From Variovorax boronicumulans (GTDB lineage Bacteria; Pseudomonadota; Gammaproteobacteria; Burkholderiales; Burkholderiaceae_C): DNA of 64,000 bases. Under the pieces are notes generated by a model that saw only the letters and a program-made list of their open reading frames with translations, did no database searches and was not told where the DNA came from. Positions 53,371 to 62,207 of this stretch are shown here, in pieces. A program made the translations under genes and the position numbers. Location of the stretch: contig NZ_VEDO01000016.1 in the NCBI RefSeq assembly GCF_007677875.1, forward strand, positions 79,121 through 143,120, given 5' to 3'. Each line of letters starts with the position of its first letter. Within the stretch, counting starts at the first letter, position 1.

Positions 53371-54719
53371 GCGGCCGACGCGGTTTCGCGCGTGCAGACC
53401 TCGCCGCGCAGCGAGTACGACATGGCCTCGGTCACGCGCACGTCCACCATCTGGCCGACCAGGCGGGCCGGGCCGGGGAAGTTGACGACACGGTTGCACT
53501 CGGTGCGGCCCATGAGCTCGGGCTGGCCGGCGTGGCTGCGCTTGGACGGGCCTTCGACCAGGATGGTCTGCACCGTGCCCACGCGGCGCGCGGCGATGGC
53601 GCGCACGTTGGCGTCGATCACGCCCTGCAGGTGCTGCAGGCGCTTGAGCTTCACCTCGTGGGGTGTGTCATCGTGCAGATTGGCGGCCGGCGTGCCCGGG
53701 CGCGGGCTGAAGATGAATGAGAAGCTGTTGTCGAAGCCGATGTCGTCGATGAGCTTCATCATCTTGCCGAAGTCCTCTTCGGTCTCGCCCGGGAAGCCGA
53801 CGATGAAGTCGCTGCTCATGGCCATGTCGGGCCGGATCGCGCGTAGCTTGCGCACGGTGGACTTGTACTCCATGGCCGTGTAGCCGCGCTTCATGGCCAT
53901 CAGGATGCGGTCCGAGCCGTGCTGGACGGGCAGGTGCAGGTGGCTCACGAGCTTGGGCACGCGTGCGTACGCCTCGATCAGCCGCGGCGTGAACTCGTTG
54001 GGGTGGCTGGTGGTGTAGCGGATGCGCTCGATGCCGGGGATCTCGGCCACGGTTTCGACCAGCAGCGCGAAGTCGGCGATCTCGCTCGTCTCGCCCATCC
54101 GTCCGCGGTAGGCGTTGACGTTCTGGCCCAGGAGCGTGACCTCCTTGACGCCCTGGTCCGCCAGGCCGGCGATTTCCACGAGCACGTCTTCGAATGGGCG
54201 CGAGACCTCCTCGCCGCGGGTGTAGGGCACCACGCAGTAGCTGCAGTACTTGGAGCAGCCTTCCATGATGGAGACGAAGGCCGTGGCGCCTTCCACGCGC
54301 GCGGGCGGCAGGTGGTCGAACTTCTCGATCTCGGGGAAGCTGATGTCCACCTGCGGCTGGTCCTGGCGGCGGCGCTGGGCCAGCAGCTCGGGCAGGCGGT
54401 GCAGGGTCTGCGGGCCGAACACCACGTCGACGAAGGGCGCCCGCGCGATGATGGCCTCGCCCTCCTGGCTGGCGACGCAGCCGCCCACGCCGATCTGCAC
54501 ACCCTTCTTCTTCAGGTGCTTGACGCGGCCGAGGTCGGAGAACACCTTCTCCTGCGCTTTCTCGCGCACCGAGCAGGTGTTGAACAGGATCAGGTCGGCC
54601 TCGTCCACATCCTGCGTGGGCTCGTAGCCTTCGGCGGCGTGCAGCACGTCGGCCATCTTGTCCGAGTCGTACTCGTTCATCTGGCAGCCGAAGGTTTTGA
54701 TGAAGACTTTTTTGGTCAT
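53367..54719 (-). CDS. miaB: tRNA-2-methylthio-N6-dimethylallyladenosine synthase
   Basis: MiaB is a radical-SAM enzyme that adds the 2-methylthio group at A37 of tRNAs. The 450-aa protein has three N-terminal cluster cysteines ([26 protein letters not shown]), the radical-SAM CxxxCxxC in [10 protein letters not shown], and a C-terminal TRAM domain ([11 protein letters not shown] onward). All iron-sulfur ligands are intact. It overlaps glrK by 4 bp and starts 71 bp downstream of the small periplasmic gene. Confidence 0.97.
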   Translation of the reverse strand: MTKKVFIKTFGCQMNEYDSDKMADVLHAAEGYEPTQDVDEADLILFNTCSVREKAQEKVFSDLGRVKHLKKKGVQIGVGGCVASQEGEAIIARAPFVDVVFGPQTLHRLPELLAQRRRQDQPQVDISFPEIEKFDHLPPARVEGATAFVSIMEGCSKYCSYCVVPYTRGEEVSRPFEDVLVEIAGLADQGVKEVTLLGQNVNAYRGRMGETSEIADFALLVETVAEIPGIERIRYTTSHPNEFTPRLIEAYARVPKLVSHLHLPVQHGSDRILMAMKRGYTAMEYKSTVRKLRAIRPDMAMSSDFIVGFPGETEEDFGKMMKLIDDIGFDNSFSFIFSPRPGTPAANLHDDTPHEVKLKRLQHLQGVIDANVRAIAARRVGTVQTILVEGPSKRSHAGQPELMGRTECNRVVNFPGPARLVGQMVDVRVTEAMSYSLRGEVCTRETASAA

Positions 54720-54790
54720 GGCGATCTCGCAGGGGCAATGCAGGAAGGGCGGCGCGCGCAGCTCCGTTCGGTTCGTTCTGGGGGGCGGGT

Positions 54791-55219
54791 CTACTGCCCG
54801 TACCTGGGCAGCAGGTGGAACGGCGTCTTGCCGTCGTCCCGGGGCCGGGTGTCCTCTTCGGACGAGAAGATGAAGTTGCGCTCGCGCGTGGCGCTGTTGC
54901 GCTTGAGTGCGGCTTCCTGCTGGTTCAGCAGCCACACTTGGTGGACCATGCCATTCGGCTCGCGCGTGTAATTCACCACCAGGCGCTCGCCGACGATGCT
55001 GGCCGACAGCACGAGCTCGTTGCGCACGCCCAGGATGCGGGCGCCGGGCGAGAGCCGGTCGGCCTTGCCGTCCAGCAGGATCTCTGGCGGCTGCGTGACC
55101 TGGAAGGTACCGCGCAGGGCGGCGGCGGGGAATTCGCGCACCTGGGCCGGGGCGACGGTGGCAGCGAGCAACGTGGTGAGCAGGGCGATCTTGGTGCGGC
55201 AGCGGTTCATGGTGTTCAT
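54791..55219 (-). CDS. Conserved hypothetical periplasmic protein, 142 aa
   Basis: An N-terminal signal peptide ([16 protein letters not shown]) precedes a small mature domain containing [20 protein letters not shown] and [20 protein letters not shown]. No cysteines or catalytic motifs stand out in the mature part. The ATG at 55219 is preferred over 55210 because it overlaps the LysR stop as ATGA, implying translational coupling. Function unknown. Confidence 0.78.
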   Translation of the reverse strand: MNTMNRCRTKIALLTTLLAATVAPAQVREFPAAALRGTFQVTQPPEILLDGKADRLSPGARILGVRNELVLSASIVGERLVVNYTREPNGMVHQVWLLNQQEAALKRNSATRERNFIFSSEEDTRPRDDGKTPFHLLPRYGQ

Positions 55220-56172
55220 CCAGAGGCTGGGGGCGCGATTTTAGAAGCCCCCGAGCGGCTGGCCGCCAATGCCTGTTCGATCGCGGTTTGCAAGTGTTCG
55301 GCCACCACCTTGAGCACCGGCCCCAGCGGGCGTGTCGCATCCACCGCGATGGCGATGGTCTGGGGCTCGGCGCCCTTGTCGCGCACCGGCACGAAGCGCA
55401 GCAGGCCCTGCGCGAGCTCGGGCGCGGCATCGAGCTCGGAAGTGAACACCACGTAGCGCCCGCCCAGGGCCAGCTGCTTGACCAGTTGCAGCGAGTTGCT
55501 CTCGAAGCGACCGCGCGTGGGGTCGAACAGCCAGCCGTATTGCGCGTCCAGGTAGCGCCGGATCGCCAGTGCGCGGCTCTGCAGAGCCACCGGGTAGGCC
55601 GCCGCCTCCTGCAGGCTGACCGAACGCGCGGTGGCGAGCGGATGGTTCGGCGCCACCACGCAGCCGAACGGCAGCTCGGCGCGCCACAGCGGCAGCACCT
55701 CGCGCCGTGGCGGCAGGTTGAACACGGCGGCGATGTCCGCCGTGCCGGCCATCAGGGCGCCCAGCGCTTCGTCGGTGCTGCCCAGGTTGACCGAGAGCGA
55801 GATCAGCGGGTGGTCGCTGCCCAGCGCGGCCACCAGCGCGGGCAGCACGCTGGTGGCATGGCTGTCCATGGCGTGCAGCGTCACATGGCCCTGGTGCTGC
55901 CCCTGGAAGCGCCGGATCTCGCTCGCTAGCCGCCGTTCGTCCTGGCGCCAGCGGCGCGCCAGCGTGACCACGGCGTCGCCAGCCACCGTCAGCCGCATGC
56001 CGCGCGGCAGGCGCTCGAACAGCGGCGCGCCGAGCTGCTCCTCCAGCTGCAGGATCTGGCGGTGGATGGCCGAGGCCGCCACATGCAACTCCTTCGCGGC
56101 GGCCTGGATCGAACCGGAGCGCGCCACCTGGTCCAAGTAGCGCAGGTTGGGTGGGACGAGGGACTGCGGCAT
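55216..56172 (-). CDS. LysR-family transcriptional regulator
   Basis: The 318-aa protein has an N-terminal HTH ([20 protein letters not shown]) and a LysR effector domain. It is coupled to the small periplasmic gene downstream and divergent, over 86 bp, from the UraD fusion gene. A 14-bp dyad CTTGC-N4-GCAAG (56192-56205) in the shared region is a candidate operator. It belongs to the same subfamily as the LysR at 45.5 kb. Ligand unknown; control of the divergent purine-catabolism-like gene is a reasonable inference. Confidence 0.9.
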   Translation of the reverse strand: MPQSLVPPNLRYLDQVARSGSIQAAAKELHVAASAIHRQILQLEEQLGAPLFERLPRGMRLTVAGDAVVTLARRWRQDERRLASEIRRFQGQHQGHVTLHAMDSHATSVLPALVAALGSDHPLISLSVNLGSTDEALGALMAGTADIAAVFNLPPRREVLPLWRAELPFGCVVAPNHPLATARSVSLQEAAAYPVALQSRALAIRRYLDAQYGWLFDPTRGRFESNSLQLVKQLALGGRYVVFTSELDAAPELAQGLLRFVPVRDKGAEPQTIAIAVDATRPLGPVLKVVAEHLQTAIEQALAASRSGASKIAPPASG

Positions 56173-56191
56173 GGTCGCCGAGCATACGCAT

Positions 56192-56205
56192 CTTGCGCAT
56201 GCAAG
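56192..56205 (+). promoter_or_regulatory. Dyad in the LysR/uraD divergent region
   Basis: CTTGCGCATGCAAG is CTTGC-N4-GCAAG, a perfect-armed inverted repeat located 20 bp upstream of the LysR start codon. LysR regulators commonly bind such dyads between divergent genes and repress themselves. No footprint-like second site was identified by eye. Confidence 0.4.
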
Positions 56206-56258
56206 CGTGCTGAATCGGTGATGGACGGCAATGCTGGATGTTTCCTAGGATGGCCGCC

Positions 56259-57143
56259 ATGCCTGCCGTTTCCAACACCGCCGTCCGCCCCTCGCTTGCG
56301 CAGCTCAACGAAGCGGACGCGTCCGTGTTCTGCAGCCTGCTGGGTGATGTGTTCGAGCATGCGCCCTGGGTGGCCGCGGCCGTCGTCGACCAGCGTCCCT
56401 TCGCGAGTGCGGACGCCTTGCACCGCGCCATGCTGGCGGCCGTGGCCGCGCGCGCAGAAGAAGCGCGCGTGGCGCTGTTCAACGGCCATCCCGAACTGGC
56501 AGGTGCGGCGGCGCGCCTGGGCCACATGACTGCCGACTCGGTGCGCGAGCAGGGCGGCTTGGCCCTGGATGCGCTGAGCCCGCAGGACTGCGATCGCTGG
56601 GATGCGCTCAACGCGGCCTACCGCGCGCGCTTCGGCTTTCCGTTCATCCTGTGCGTCAAGCGGCACACGCGGGCGACGGCGTTGGCGGCCTTCGCGCAGC
56701 GGCTGGCCAACGACCGCGGCACCGAACTGGCCAACACGCTGGTCGAGATCGGTCGCATCACGCGGCTGCGGCTGGCCGAGCGCATCGCAGACCATGGGCT
56801 GAAAAGGCTGCACGGCAGCCTGGCCGTCCAGGCGCAGGACAGCCGGCACGGCCGTCCCGCCGAGGGCCTGCGCCTGGCGCTGCACGATGCCGATGGCGCG
56901 CTGCTGGCTGCGTCTGTGGAAGACGGCGCCGGTGTGGCGCTGATGGTCGGCGCCCCGCTGCGCATGGGCCGTTATGAGCTGCGCGTGGCGCTGGGCGACT
57001 ACCTGCGGCAGCACGGTGACGCGGCCGAACTGCTGGATGTGGTGCCGATCGCCTTCGCCATCGATGCGCCCGAGGCCGCCTACCGGTTCACGCTGTCCGT
57101 CGCGCCGTGGTCGTACAGCCTGGCCTGTGCGCGCGAAGGCTGA
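56259..57143 (+). CDS. UraD (OHCU decarboxylase) fused to a degenerate 5-hydroxyisourate hydrolase-like domain
   Basis: Residues about 10-175 match OHCU decarboxylase, which completes urate-to-allantoin conversion: GHPEL (H77), SVREQ (E97) and ARFGFPFILCV are all present. Residues about 185-294 have the transthyretin-like HIU hydrolase framework (GRPAEGLRLALHD, MGRYELRVALGDYL, LDVVPIAFAI, PWSYS). There the catalytic positions differ: His to Gln191, Arg to Ala224, His to Arg276, and the terminal YRGS is replaced by LACAREG. The decarboxylase half looks active, the hydrolase half not. The ATG at 56259 has AGGA 8 nt upstream; in-frame ATGs at 56238 and 56250 are alternatives. Confidence 0.82.
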   Translation: MPAVSNTAVRPSLAQLNEADASVFCSLLGDVFEHAPWVAAAVVDQRPFASADALHRAMLAAVAARAEEARVALFNGHPELAGAAARLGHMTADSVREQGGLALDALSPQDCDRWDALNAAYRARFGFPFILCVKRHTRATALAAFAQRLANDRGTELANTLVEIGRITRLRLAERIADHGLKRLHGSLAVQAQDSRHGRPAEGLRLALHDADGALLAASVEDGAGVALMVGAPLRMGRYELRVALGDYLRQHGDAAELLDVVPIAFAIDAPEAAYRFTLSVAPWSYSLACAREG

Positions 57144-58373
57144 TCAGCAGCAGGGCGCCGCGTGCGGCACGTCCTGCCGGGCACCGCGCCGGGCGGACCA
57201 CAGCACCAGCAGCAGCGCCAGCACCGCCACGGCAGCACCTGCGAACATCACGGCCGCATAGCCCAGGCCTGCGCTCAGCACGGCCGCGCCCATGGCGGCA
57301 CCCAGCGCGTTGCCCAGGTTGAACGCACCGATGTTCACGGCCGAAGCCAGGCCGGGCGCGCCGGCCGCCGCGCGCATCACGCGCATCTGGATGGGCGGCA
57401 CCACCGCGAACGCGCCGATGCCCCAGACCAACACGCCCAGCGCCGCGCCGACGTTCGTCTGCGCCAGCCAGGGGAAGGCCAGCATGCTGGCCGCGATCAG
57501 CGCCAGGAAACCGACCAGCGTCTTGTCCACCGATCGGTCGGCGAACCGGCCGCCCACGCTGTTGCCGACCGTGAAGCCGACGCCGGCCAGCGCGAGCAGG
57601 CCGGTGATGAGCGCGGGCGAGGCCGCGTTGAAGGTCTTGAGCGCGGGCGAGATGTAGGTGTAGAGCGAGAACATCGCGGCCGAGCTCAACACCGTGGTCA
57701 GCATGGCCAGCAGCACCACCGGCCGCGTGAGCACCTTGAGTTCGGCCCGCACGTCGGTGCGCGCGCGTACCGCAGCGTCGCGCGGCAGCGCCAGGCGCAG
57801 CGCCACCATGGCCAGCACGCCCAGCACCGCGATGGCGGCGAAGGACTGGCGCCAGCCCCAGCTGTCGGACAGCCAGGTGGCGGCCGGCACGCCGCCGATG
57901 TTGGCCAGCGTGAGGCCCATGAACATGGTGGCGACCGCGCTGGCCTGCTTGTTCGCTGGCACCAGGCTGGCCGCGACCACGGCGCCGATGCCGAAGAAGG
58001 CGCCGTGCGTGAGGCTGGTCACCACGCGCGCGACCATCAGGCTGGCGTAACCGGGGGCGAGCGCCGACAGCAGGTTGCCCAGCGTGAAGATGGCCATCAG
58101 CGCCATCAAGGCCTTGCGCCGCGACCAGTGGCCCAGCAACAGCGTCATGAAGGGCGCGCCCAGCGTCACGCCGATGGCGTAGGCCGAGACCAGCAGGCCG
58201 GCGGACGGGATGGACACGTCCACGCCCTCGGCGATGGACGACAGCATGCCCATGGGCCCGAATTCGGTCGTGCCGATGCCGAAGGAGCCGATGGCCAGGG
58301 CCAGCAGCGGGCCCGTGGCGCTGCGGCTGGATTCGCCGGCCGAAGCCGGGGCGGAGGTGGTGGTGGAGTGCAT
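57144..58373 (-). CDS. MFS transporter, AraJ/YdhP-type efflux family
   Basis: The 409-aa protein has twelve predicted membrane segments. It shows the MFS pattern with GTTEFGPMGML in segment 1 and LLGHWSRRKALMALM in loop 2-3, typical of the AraJ/YdhP/sugar-efflux (DHA1-like) group. Substrate unknown. It is divergent from a LysR gene over 111 bp, so that LysR is the likely regulator. Its TGA is immediately adjacent to the convergent uraD-fusion TGA, forming TGATCA with no gap. Confidence 0.87.
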   Translation of the reverse strand: MHSTTTSAPASAGESSRSATGPLLALAIGSFGIGTTEFGPMGMLSSIAEGVDVSIPSAGLLVSAYAIGVTLGAPFMTLLLGHWSRRKALMALMAIFTLGNLLSALAPGYASLMVARVVTSLTHGAFFGIGAVVAASLVPANKQASAVATMFMGLTLANIGGVPAATWLSDSWGWRQSFAAIAVLGVLAMVALRLALPRDAAVRARTDVRAELKVLTRPVVLLAMLTTVLSSAAMFSLYTYISPALKTFNAASPALITGLLALAGVGFTVGNSVGGRFADRSVDKTLVGFLALIAASMLAFPWLAQTNVGAALGVLVWGIGAFAVVPPIQMRVMRAAAGAPGLASAVNIGAFNLGNALGAAMGAAVLSAGLGYAAVMFAGAAVAVLALLLVLWSARRGARQDVPHAAPCC

Positions 58374-58394
58374 GGCGGGCAGGATGGTGTGTTT

Positions 58395-58406
58395 AGGGTT
58401 AACCCT
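58395..58406 (+). promoter_or_regulatory. Perfect palindrome in the MFS/LysR divergent region
   Basis: AGGGTTAACCCT is a 12-bp perfect palindrome, 22 bp upstream of the MFS start codon in the region shared with the divergent LysR gene. A second small symmetric stretch (TTTCGAAA, 58454-58461) is nearer the LysR start. Either may be a regulator site. Confidence 0.4.
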
Positions 58407-58484
58407 GGGCCTTGCGATTGTGGCGACACGGACCTTTCCAGTAAACGGCAGAATTTCGAAAATACTTTTGCTTTGAATGGGAAT

Positions 58485-59435
58485 ATGAAGATCACGCTCG
58501 AAGAAGTCGCCGTGTTCCTGGCCGTGGTGGACACGGGTTCGCTGACGGCGGCAGCCGAGCACCTGGGCCAGCCGGTCTCGACCACGAGCCGGCTGCTGGC
58601 GCGGCTGGAGGAGAAGCTGCAGACCACCCTGCTGCGCCGGACCACCCGGCGCCTGGACCTGACCGACGAGGGCTGCAACTTCGTGCACGACGCGCGCCAG
58701 ATCGTCGAGTCGGTGCGTGTGGCCGAAGACCGGCTCATGGAGCGGCGCGGGCGGCTGTCCGGGCCGCTGCACATCGATGCATCCTCGCCCTTCATGCTGC
58801 ATGTGCTGGTGCCGCTGCTGCCGGGCTACCGCGCGCTGCATCCGGGCGTGGACCTGGTGCTGCACAACAACGAGGGCTTCATCGACCTGCTGGAGCGGCG
58901 CGTGGACCTGGCCATCCGCATCGGCGAACTCAAGGACTCGACGCTGCACAGCCGCCTGCTGGGCCAGTGCCGCAACCGGCTGGTGGCCAGCCCCGCCTAC
59001 CTGGCCCGGCGCGGCACGCCGGCTGATGCCGACGCGCTGCTGGGGCACGAACTGCTGGGCTTCAGCCAGCCCGAGGTGCTGAATCTGTGGCCGGTGCAGC
59101 GCGCCGATGGCAGCGTGGTGCGCATCCGGCCCACACTGCTGTCGTCCAGCGGCGAAACGCAGCGCCACATGGCGATCGCCGGCATGGGCATCACCTACCT
59201 GGCCGACTTCATGACCGCACGCGATGTCGCCGAAGGACGGCTGGTGGAGGTGTTGCCGCAGGCCACGCTGGACAAGCCCCGGCCGGTGCAGGCGGTCTAC
59301 CACCAGCAGTCGGCCGTGTCGGTGCGCATCGCCTCGATGGTGAACCATCTGGCGCAGGCCATGCAGGCGCCGGAAGCCGAGTGGGCGGCCTATGCGCCGT
59401 CTAAGATCGCCGGCCTCATGGAGGCCGCGCCTTGA
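58485..59435 (+). CDS. LysR-family transcriptional regulator (CrgA/DsdC-like subgroup)
   Basis: The 316-aa protein begins MKITLEEVAVFLAVVDTGSL, a LysR HTH, with RRTTRRLDLTDEG at the end of the DNA-binding region as in CrgA-type regulators. The effector domain contains LHIDASSPFMLHVLVPLLP and GMGITYLADFM. It is divergent from the MFS exporter and its stop overlaps the FUSC exporter start (TTGA), so it sits between two transporters it may control. Ligand unknown. Confidence 0.92.
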   Translation: MKITLEEVAVFLAVVDTGSLTAAAEHLGQPVSTTSRLLARLEEKLQTTLLRRTTRRLDLTDEGCNFVHDARQIVESVRVAEDRLMERRGRLSGPLHIDASSPFMLHVLVPLLPGYRALHPGVDLVLHNNEGFIDLLERRVDLAIRIGELKDSTLHSRLLGQCRNRLVASPAYLARRGTPADADALLGHELLGFSQPEVLNLWPVQRADGSVVRIRPTLLSSSGETQRHMAIAGMGITYLADFMTARDVAEGRLVEVLPQATLDKPRPVQAVYHQQSAVSVRIASMVNHLAQAMQAPEAEWAAYAPSKIAGLMEAAP

Positions 59436-61555
59436 CATTTCCTCTTGAAGCCATTCGTCGCTGGCTGGTGCAGCTTCCGGCCTACGGTCTGAACGGCATC
59501 GGCACGGCGCTGGGCGTGCTGCTCGTGCAGCTGTTGGCCGGTGCGCTGGGTGGCCTGCCAGCCTCGCTGCTGGCCTCCAGCGGCGCCATCTACGCCAGCC
59601 TGGCCGACACGCCGAACCCGCCGCACCGGACCTGGCGCCGTGTGGCGATGGCGGCGGCCGTGGGCCTGGTCTCCAGCGTGCTGGTCACGGCCCTGCGCGG
59701 GCATGCGGTGGTGCTCGGCGCTCTCGTCGCGATGCTGGCCTTCGGCGCCAGCATGCTGCTGGCCTGGGGCGCGCGCGCCGGGCCGATCTCCTTCGTGCCG
59801 GTGCTGGCCATCGTGTTCACCATGGCCGGCCCGGCGCCGGGCTCCTGGCAAGTCCAGGTCGAACATGCGCTGTGGACGGCGTTCGGCAGCCTGGTGTACC
59901 TGGGCTGGGCCGTTCTTGCTTCACGCTGGCTGCAGCCGCGTTACCGCGCGCTGGCGCTGGCGGCCGTCGTCGAGGGCACGGCCGCGCTGCTGCGTTCGCG
60001 GGCTGCCATGCTCTCGGCCGGCCCGCGCGAGATCGCGGGTGCGCTGCCGCTGCAGGACTGGATGCAGCGGCAGGTGGGCCTGGACGAGCGGCTGCAGCCC
60101 GCGCGCGACCTGCTGTTCCCGGCCACCGAGGCGCCCGGTGCGCAGCGCCAGATCGCGATCCTCCTGCATGCCATCGCGCTGCGCGACACGCTGCTGGGCA
60201 GCGAGCTCGACCTGGACTTGCTCGGCGAGGATGCCGCGGCCGAGCGCCTGCGCCTCGCGCTGGCCGCGCGCATCGCGGCCACGGCCGACGCGCTGCACTG
60301 GCTGGCCCAGGCCGTGCAGTGGGACCGGCCCATGGCCGCTGCACCGGTCGGCGACCAGGGCCTGCCGGCGGCGCTGGCCGCCTTCGGCGACGATCCGCGC
60401 CGCAGCGCGCTGGCGGCCGCCTTGGGCGAACGGGCACAGCACATCGCCGACGACCTCGGACGCATGCTGCAGACCTGGCGCGGCCAGGCCCAGCCCGTGC
60501 CGCTGAGCGCAGCCGAGCTGCAGTTCTTCGTCTCGCCCGAAGGCTGGCCGCTGGCCGCGCTGGCGCCGCACCGGCGGCTGTCCTCGCCCATCCTGCGCCA
60601 GGCCCTGCGCAGCGCCGCGGCCCTGGGCACGGCCTACTTCCTGGCGCTGGCATTGCCCTGGGCCTCGCACCCGCACTGGCTGGTGCTCAGCGTGGCCGTG
60701 GTGCTGCGCGGCAACCTCGACCAGACCCTGGCCCGGCGCGATGCGCGCGTGGCCGGCACGGTGCTGGGCTGCCTGCTGGTGCTGCTGTTCGCCTGGCTGG
60801 GCCAGACCTGGCTGTCGGGTGCGGTGTTCGTGCTGGCCGTGGGCGTGGCCCATGCCTTCGTCAACGTGCGCTACCTGGTGACGGCCACGGCCGCGACCAT
60901 GATGGCGCTGCTGCAGGCCCACATGGCGCACCCGGATGGTGGCTTCGCCATCGGCGAGCGGCTGGCCGACACGGTGCTGGGCGCGCTGTTGGCGTGGGCC
61001 TTCTGCTACGTGCTGCCGGCCTGGGAGCGGCGCAGTTTGGCGCGGATGGTGGCGCGCGTGCAGGAGGCCGCGCGCGTGCTTGCGGCCGAGGCGCTGCGCT
61101 GGCCCGATGCCGGCCAATCCGACCTCGCGCTGCGGCTGGCGCGGCGCGAGTTCTATGAAGCCATCGGCTCCATCGCCGCGAGTGCCCAGCGCAGCGCCGC
61201 CGAGCCCACGCGCGTGCAGCTGCCGGTGCCGGCCATGGCCACGCTGCTCACGCGCTGCCATGTGCTGCTGGCGCAGCTGTCGGCCGTGCGGACCATGCTG
61301 GAGCGCAGGCGCGAGCGGCTCGACGAGCCGTCGGCACGCCAGGCCCTGGTGGCGGCGCAGGCCGAGGTGGCTGGAGTGCTGGCCGGCACCGTGGAAGCCG
61401 GCGTGGGCCAACTTGCCGTTGCGGGCATGGACTGGCCCGATCCGCAGGCGCCGCTGCTGCCCTGGCTGCAGCGCCGGCTGCAGCTCGTGGTGCAGGGCGC
61501 GCGCGGCGTGCACCAGGCTGCCGCCGCCGTGCAGGCGGCCGGCGCGCGCCGCTGA
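59432..61555 (+). CDS. FUSC-family inner membrane exporter protein
   Basis: The 707-aa protein has two blocks of membrane segments (about residues 15-170 and 395-530), each followed by a soluble helical region, the FUSC/YccS aromatic-acid-exporter layout. The TTG start at 59432 overlaps the LysR stop (TTGA) and has GGAGG 7 nt upstream; no nearby ATG is as good. Export of aromatic acids or similar weak acids is the family role; the substrate here is unknown. No AaeA-type membrane-fusion partner is adjacent. Confidence 0.85.
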   Translation: MTFPLEAIRRWLVQLPAYGLNGIGTALGVLLVQLLAGALGGLPASLLASSGAIYASLADTPNPPHRTWRRVAMAAAVGLVSSVLVTALRGHAVVLGALVAMLAFGASMLLAWGARAGPISFVPVLAIVFTMAGPAPGSWQVQVEHALWTAFGSLVYLGWAVLASRWLQPRYRALALAAVVEGTAALLRSRAAMLSAGPREIAGALPLQDWMQRQVGLDERLQPARDLLFPATEAPGAQRQIAILLHAIALRDTLLGSELDLDLLGEDAAAERLRLALAARIAATADALHWLAQAVQWDRPMAAAPVGDQGLPAALAAFGDDPRRSALAAALGERAQHIADDLGRMLQTWRGQAQPVPLSAAELQFFVSPEGWPLAALAPHRRLSSPILRQALRSAAALGTAYFLALALPWASHPHWLVLSVAVVLRGNLDQTLARRDARVAGTVLGCLLVLLFAWLGQTWLSGAVFVLAVGVAHAFVNVRYLVTATAATMMALLQAHMAHPDGGFAIGERLADTVLGALLAWAFCYVLPAWERRSLARMVARVQEAARVLAAEALRWPDAGQSDLALRLARREFYEAIGSIAASAQRSAAEPTRVQLPVPAMATLLTRCHVLLAQLSAVRTMLERRRERLDEPSARQALVAAQAEVAGVLAGTVEAGVGQLAVAGMDWPDPQAPLLPWLQRRLQLVVQGARGVHQAAAAVQAAGARR

Positions 61556-61570
61556 GGCATCAGGCCACGA

Positions 61571-62191
61571 TCAGGCCGCCGGCAGCCCCAGCAGTTCGCG
61601 GTAGTCGCGCGCCGTCTGCGGCGAGACGGTGTCCAGCGCCTGCTGCCAGGCGGTCTGGTGGCGCATCACCAGGCGCGCATCGGCCACCGCCTTGGAGCGG
61701 CAGAACCAATGGCAGGTGTGCTGCATGAGCAGGAGCTCGGCCATCATGCGGCGCGCCAGTTGCTTGTCGCCGAGGTTCGCGCTGTTGGCCGCCACCTCGG
61801 CGATGCCGCGCGCATGGATCTTGAACGCCTCGCGCACGTCGAACATGCGGTAGCGCGGCAGAAGCTGCTGGGCCCAGGGGATCCACATCGGCAGCTTGCT
61901 GACCTGGGCCTGCGGCGCCGGCATGCTGGCCACGTCGCTCGCGAAGCGCTGGAACTGGCCGGCCAGCCCTTGTTCGGTGCCTGCCAACACGCCGCGGATC
62001 TGCAGCGCGCGTTCGGCATCGGCCTCGCCGAGCCAGCGCAGGTAGCCGTCGATCAGCGCTTCCATCTGCTGCTCGATCTGGTAAGGGCGCAGGTACTGCG
62101 CAAGCAGGGCCACGCGGGCCTGCTGCTCGCGCGTTTTCTGCACCTGCGCAGCGACGGCCAGCACGGCCAGCAGCAGCAGGAGTTCGGTCAT
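61571..62191 (-). CDS. Conserved hypothetical protein, 206 aa
   Basis: The N terminus has a hydrophobic segment (MTELLLLLAVLAVAAQ) that could be a membrane anchor or signal. The rest is helical and charged, with MWIPWAQQLLPRYRMFDVRE and CHWFCRS. No known motif is recognised. Its stop lies 15 bp from the convergent FUSC stop, and its start is 16 bp after the downstream end of the metallopeptidase gene, so it probably belongs to the plsC-ygjP-type operon. Confidence 0.72.
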   Translation of the reverse strand: MTELLLLLAVLAVAAQVQKTREQQARVALLAQYLRPYQIEQQMEALIDGYLRWLGEADAERALQIRGVLAGTEQGLAGQFQRFASDVASMPAPQAQVSKLPMWIPWAQQLLPRYRMFDVREAFKIHARGIAEVAANSANLGDKQLARRMMAELLLMQHTCHWFCRSKAVADARLVMRHQTAWQQALDTVSPQTARDYRELLGLPAA

Positions 62192-62207
62192 GGGCGCATT
62201 CCTGGAT

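Noticed and set aside
57162..59435. 757-aa plus-strand frame that would extend the LysR at 58485 upstream
   Set aside because: The extension is antisense to the MFS transporter; the LysR HTH starts at the ATG at 58485.
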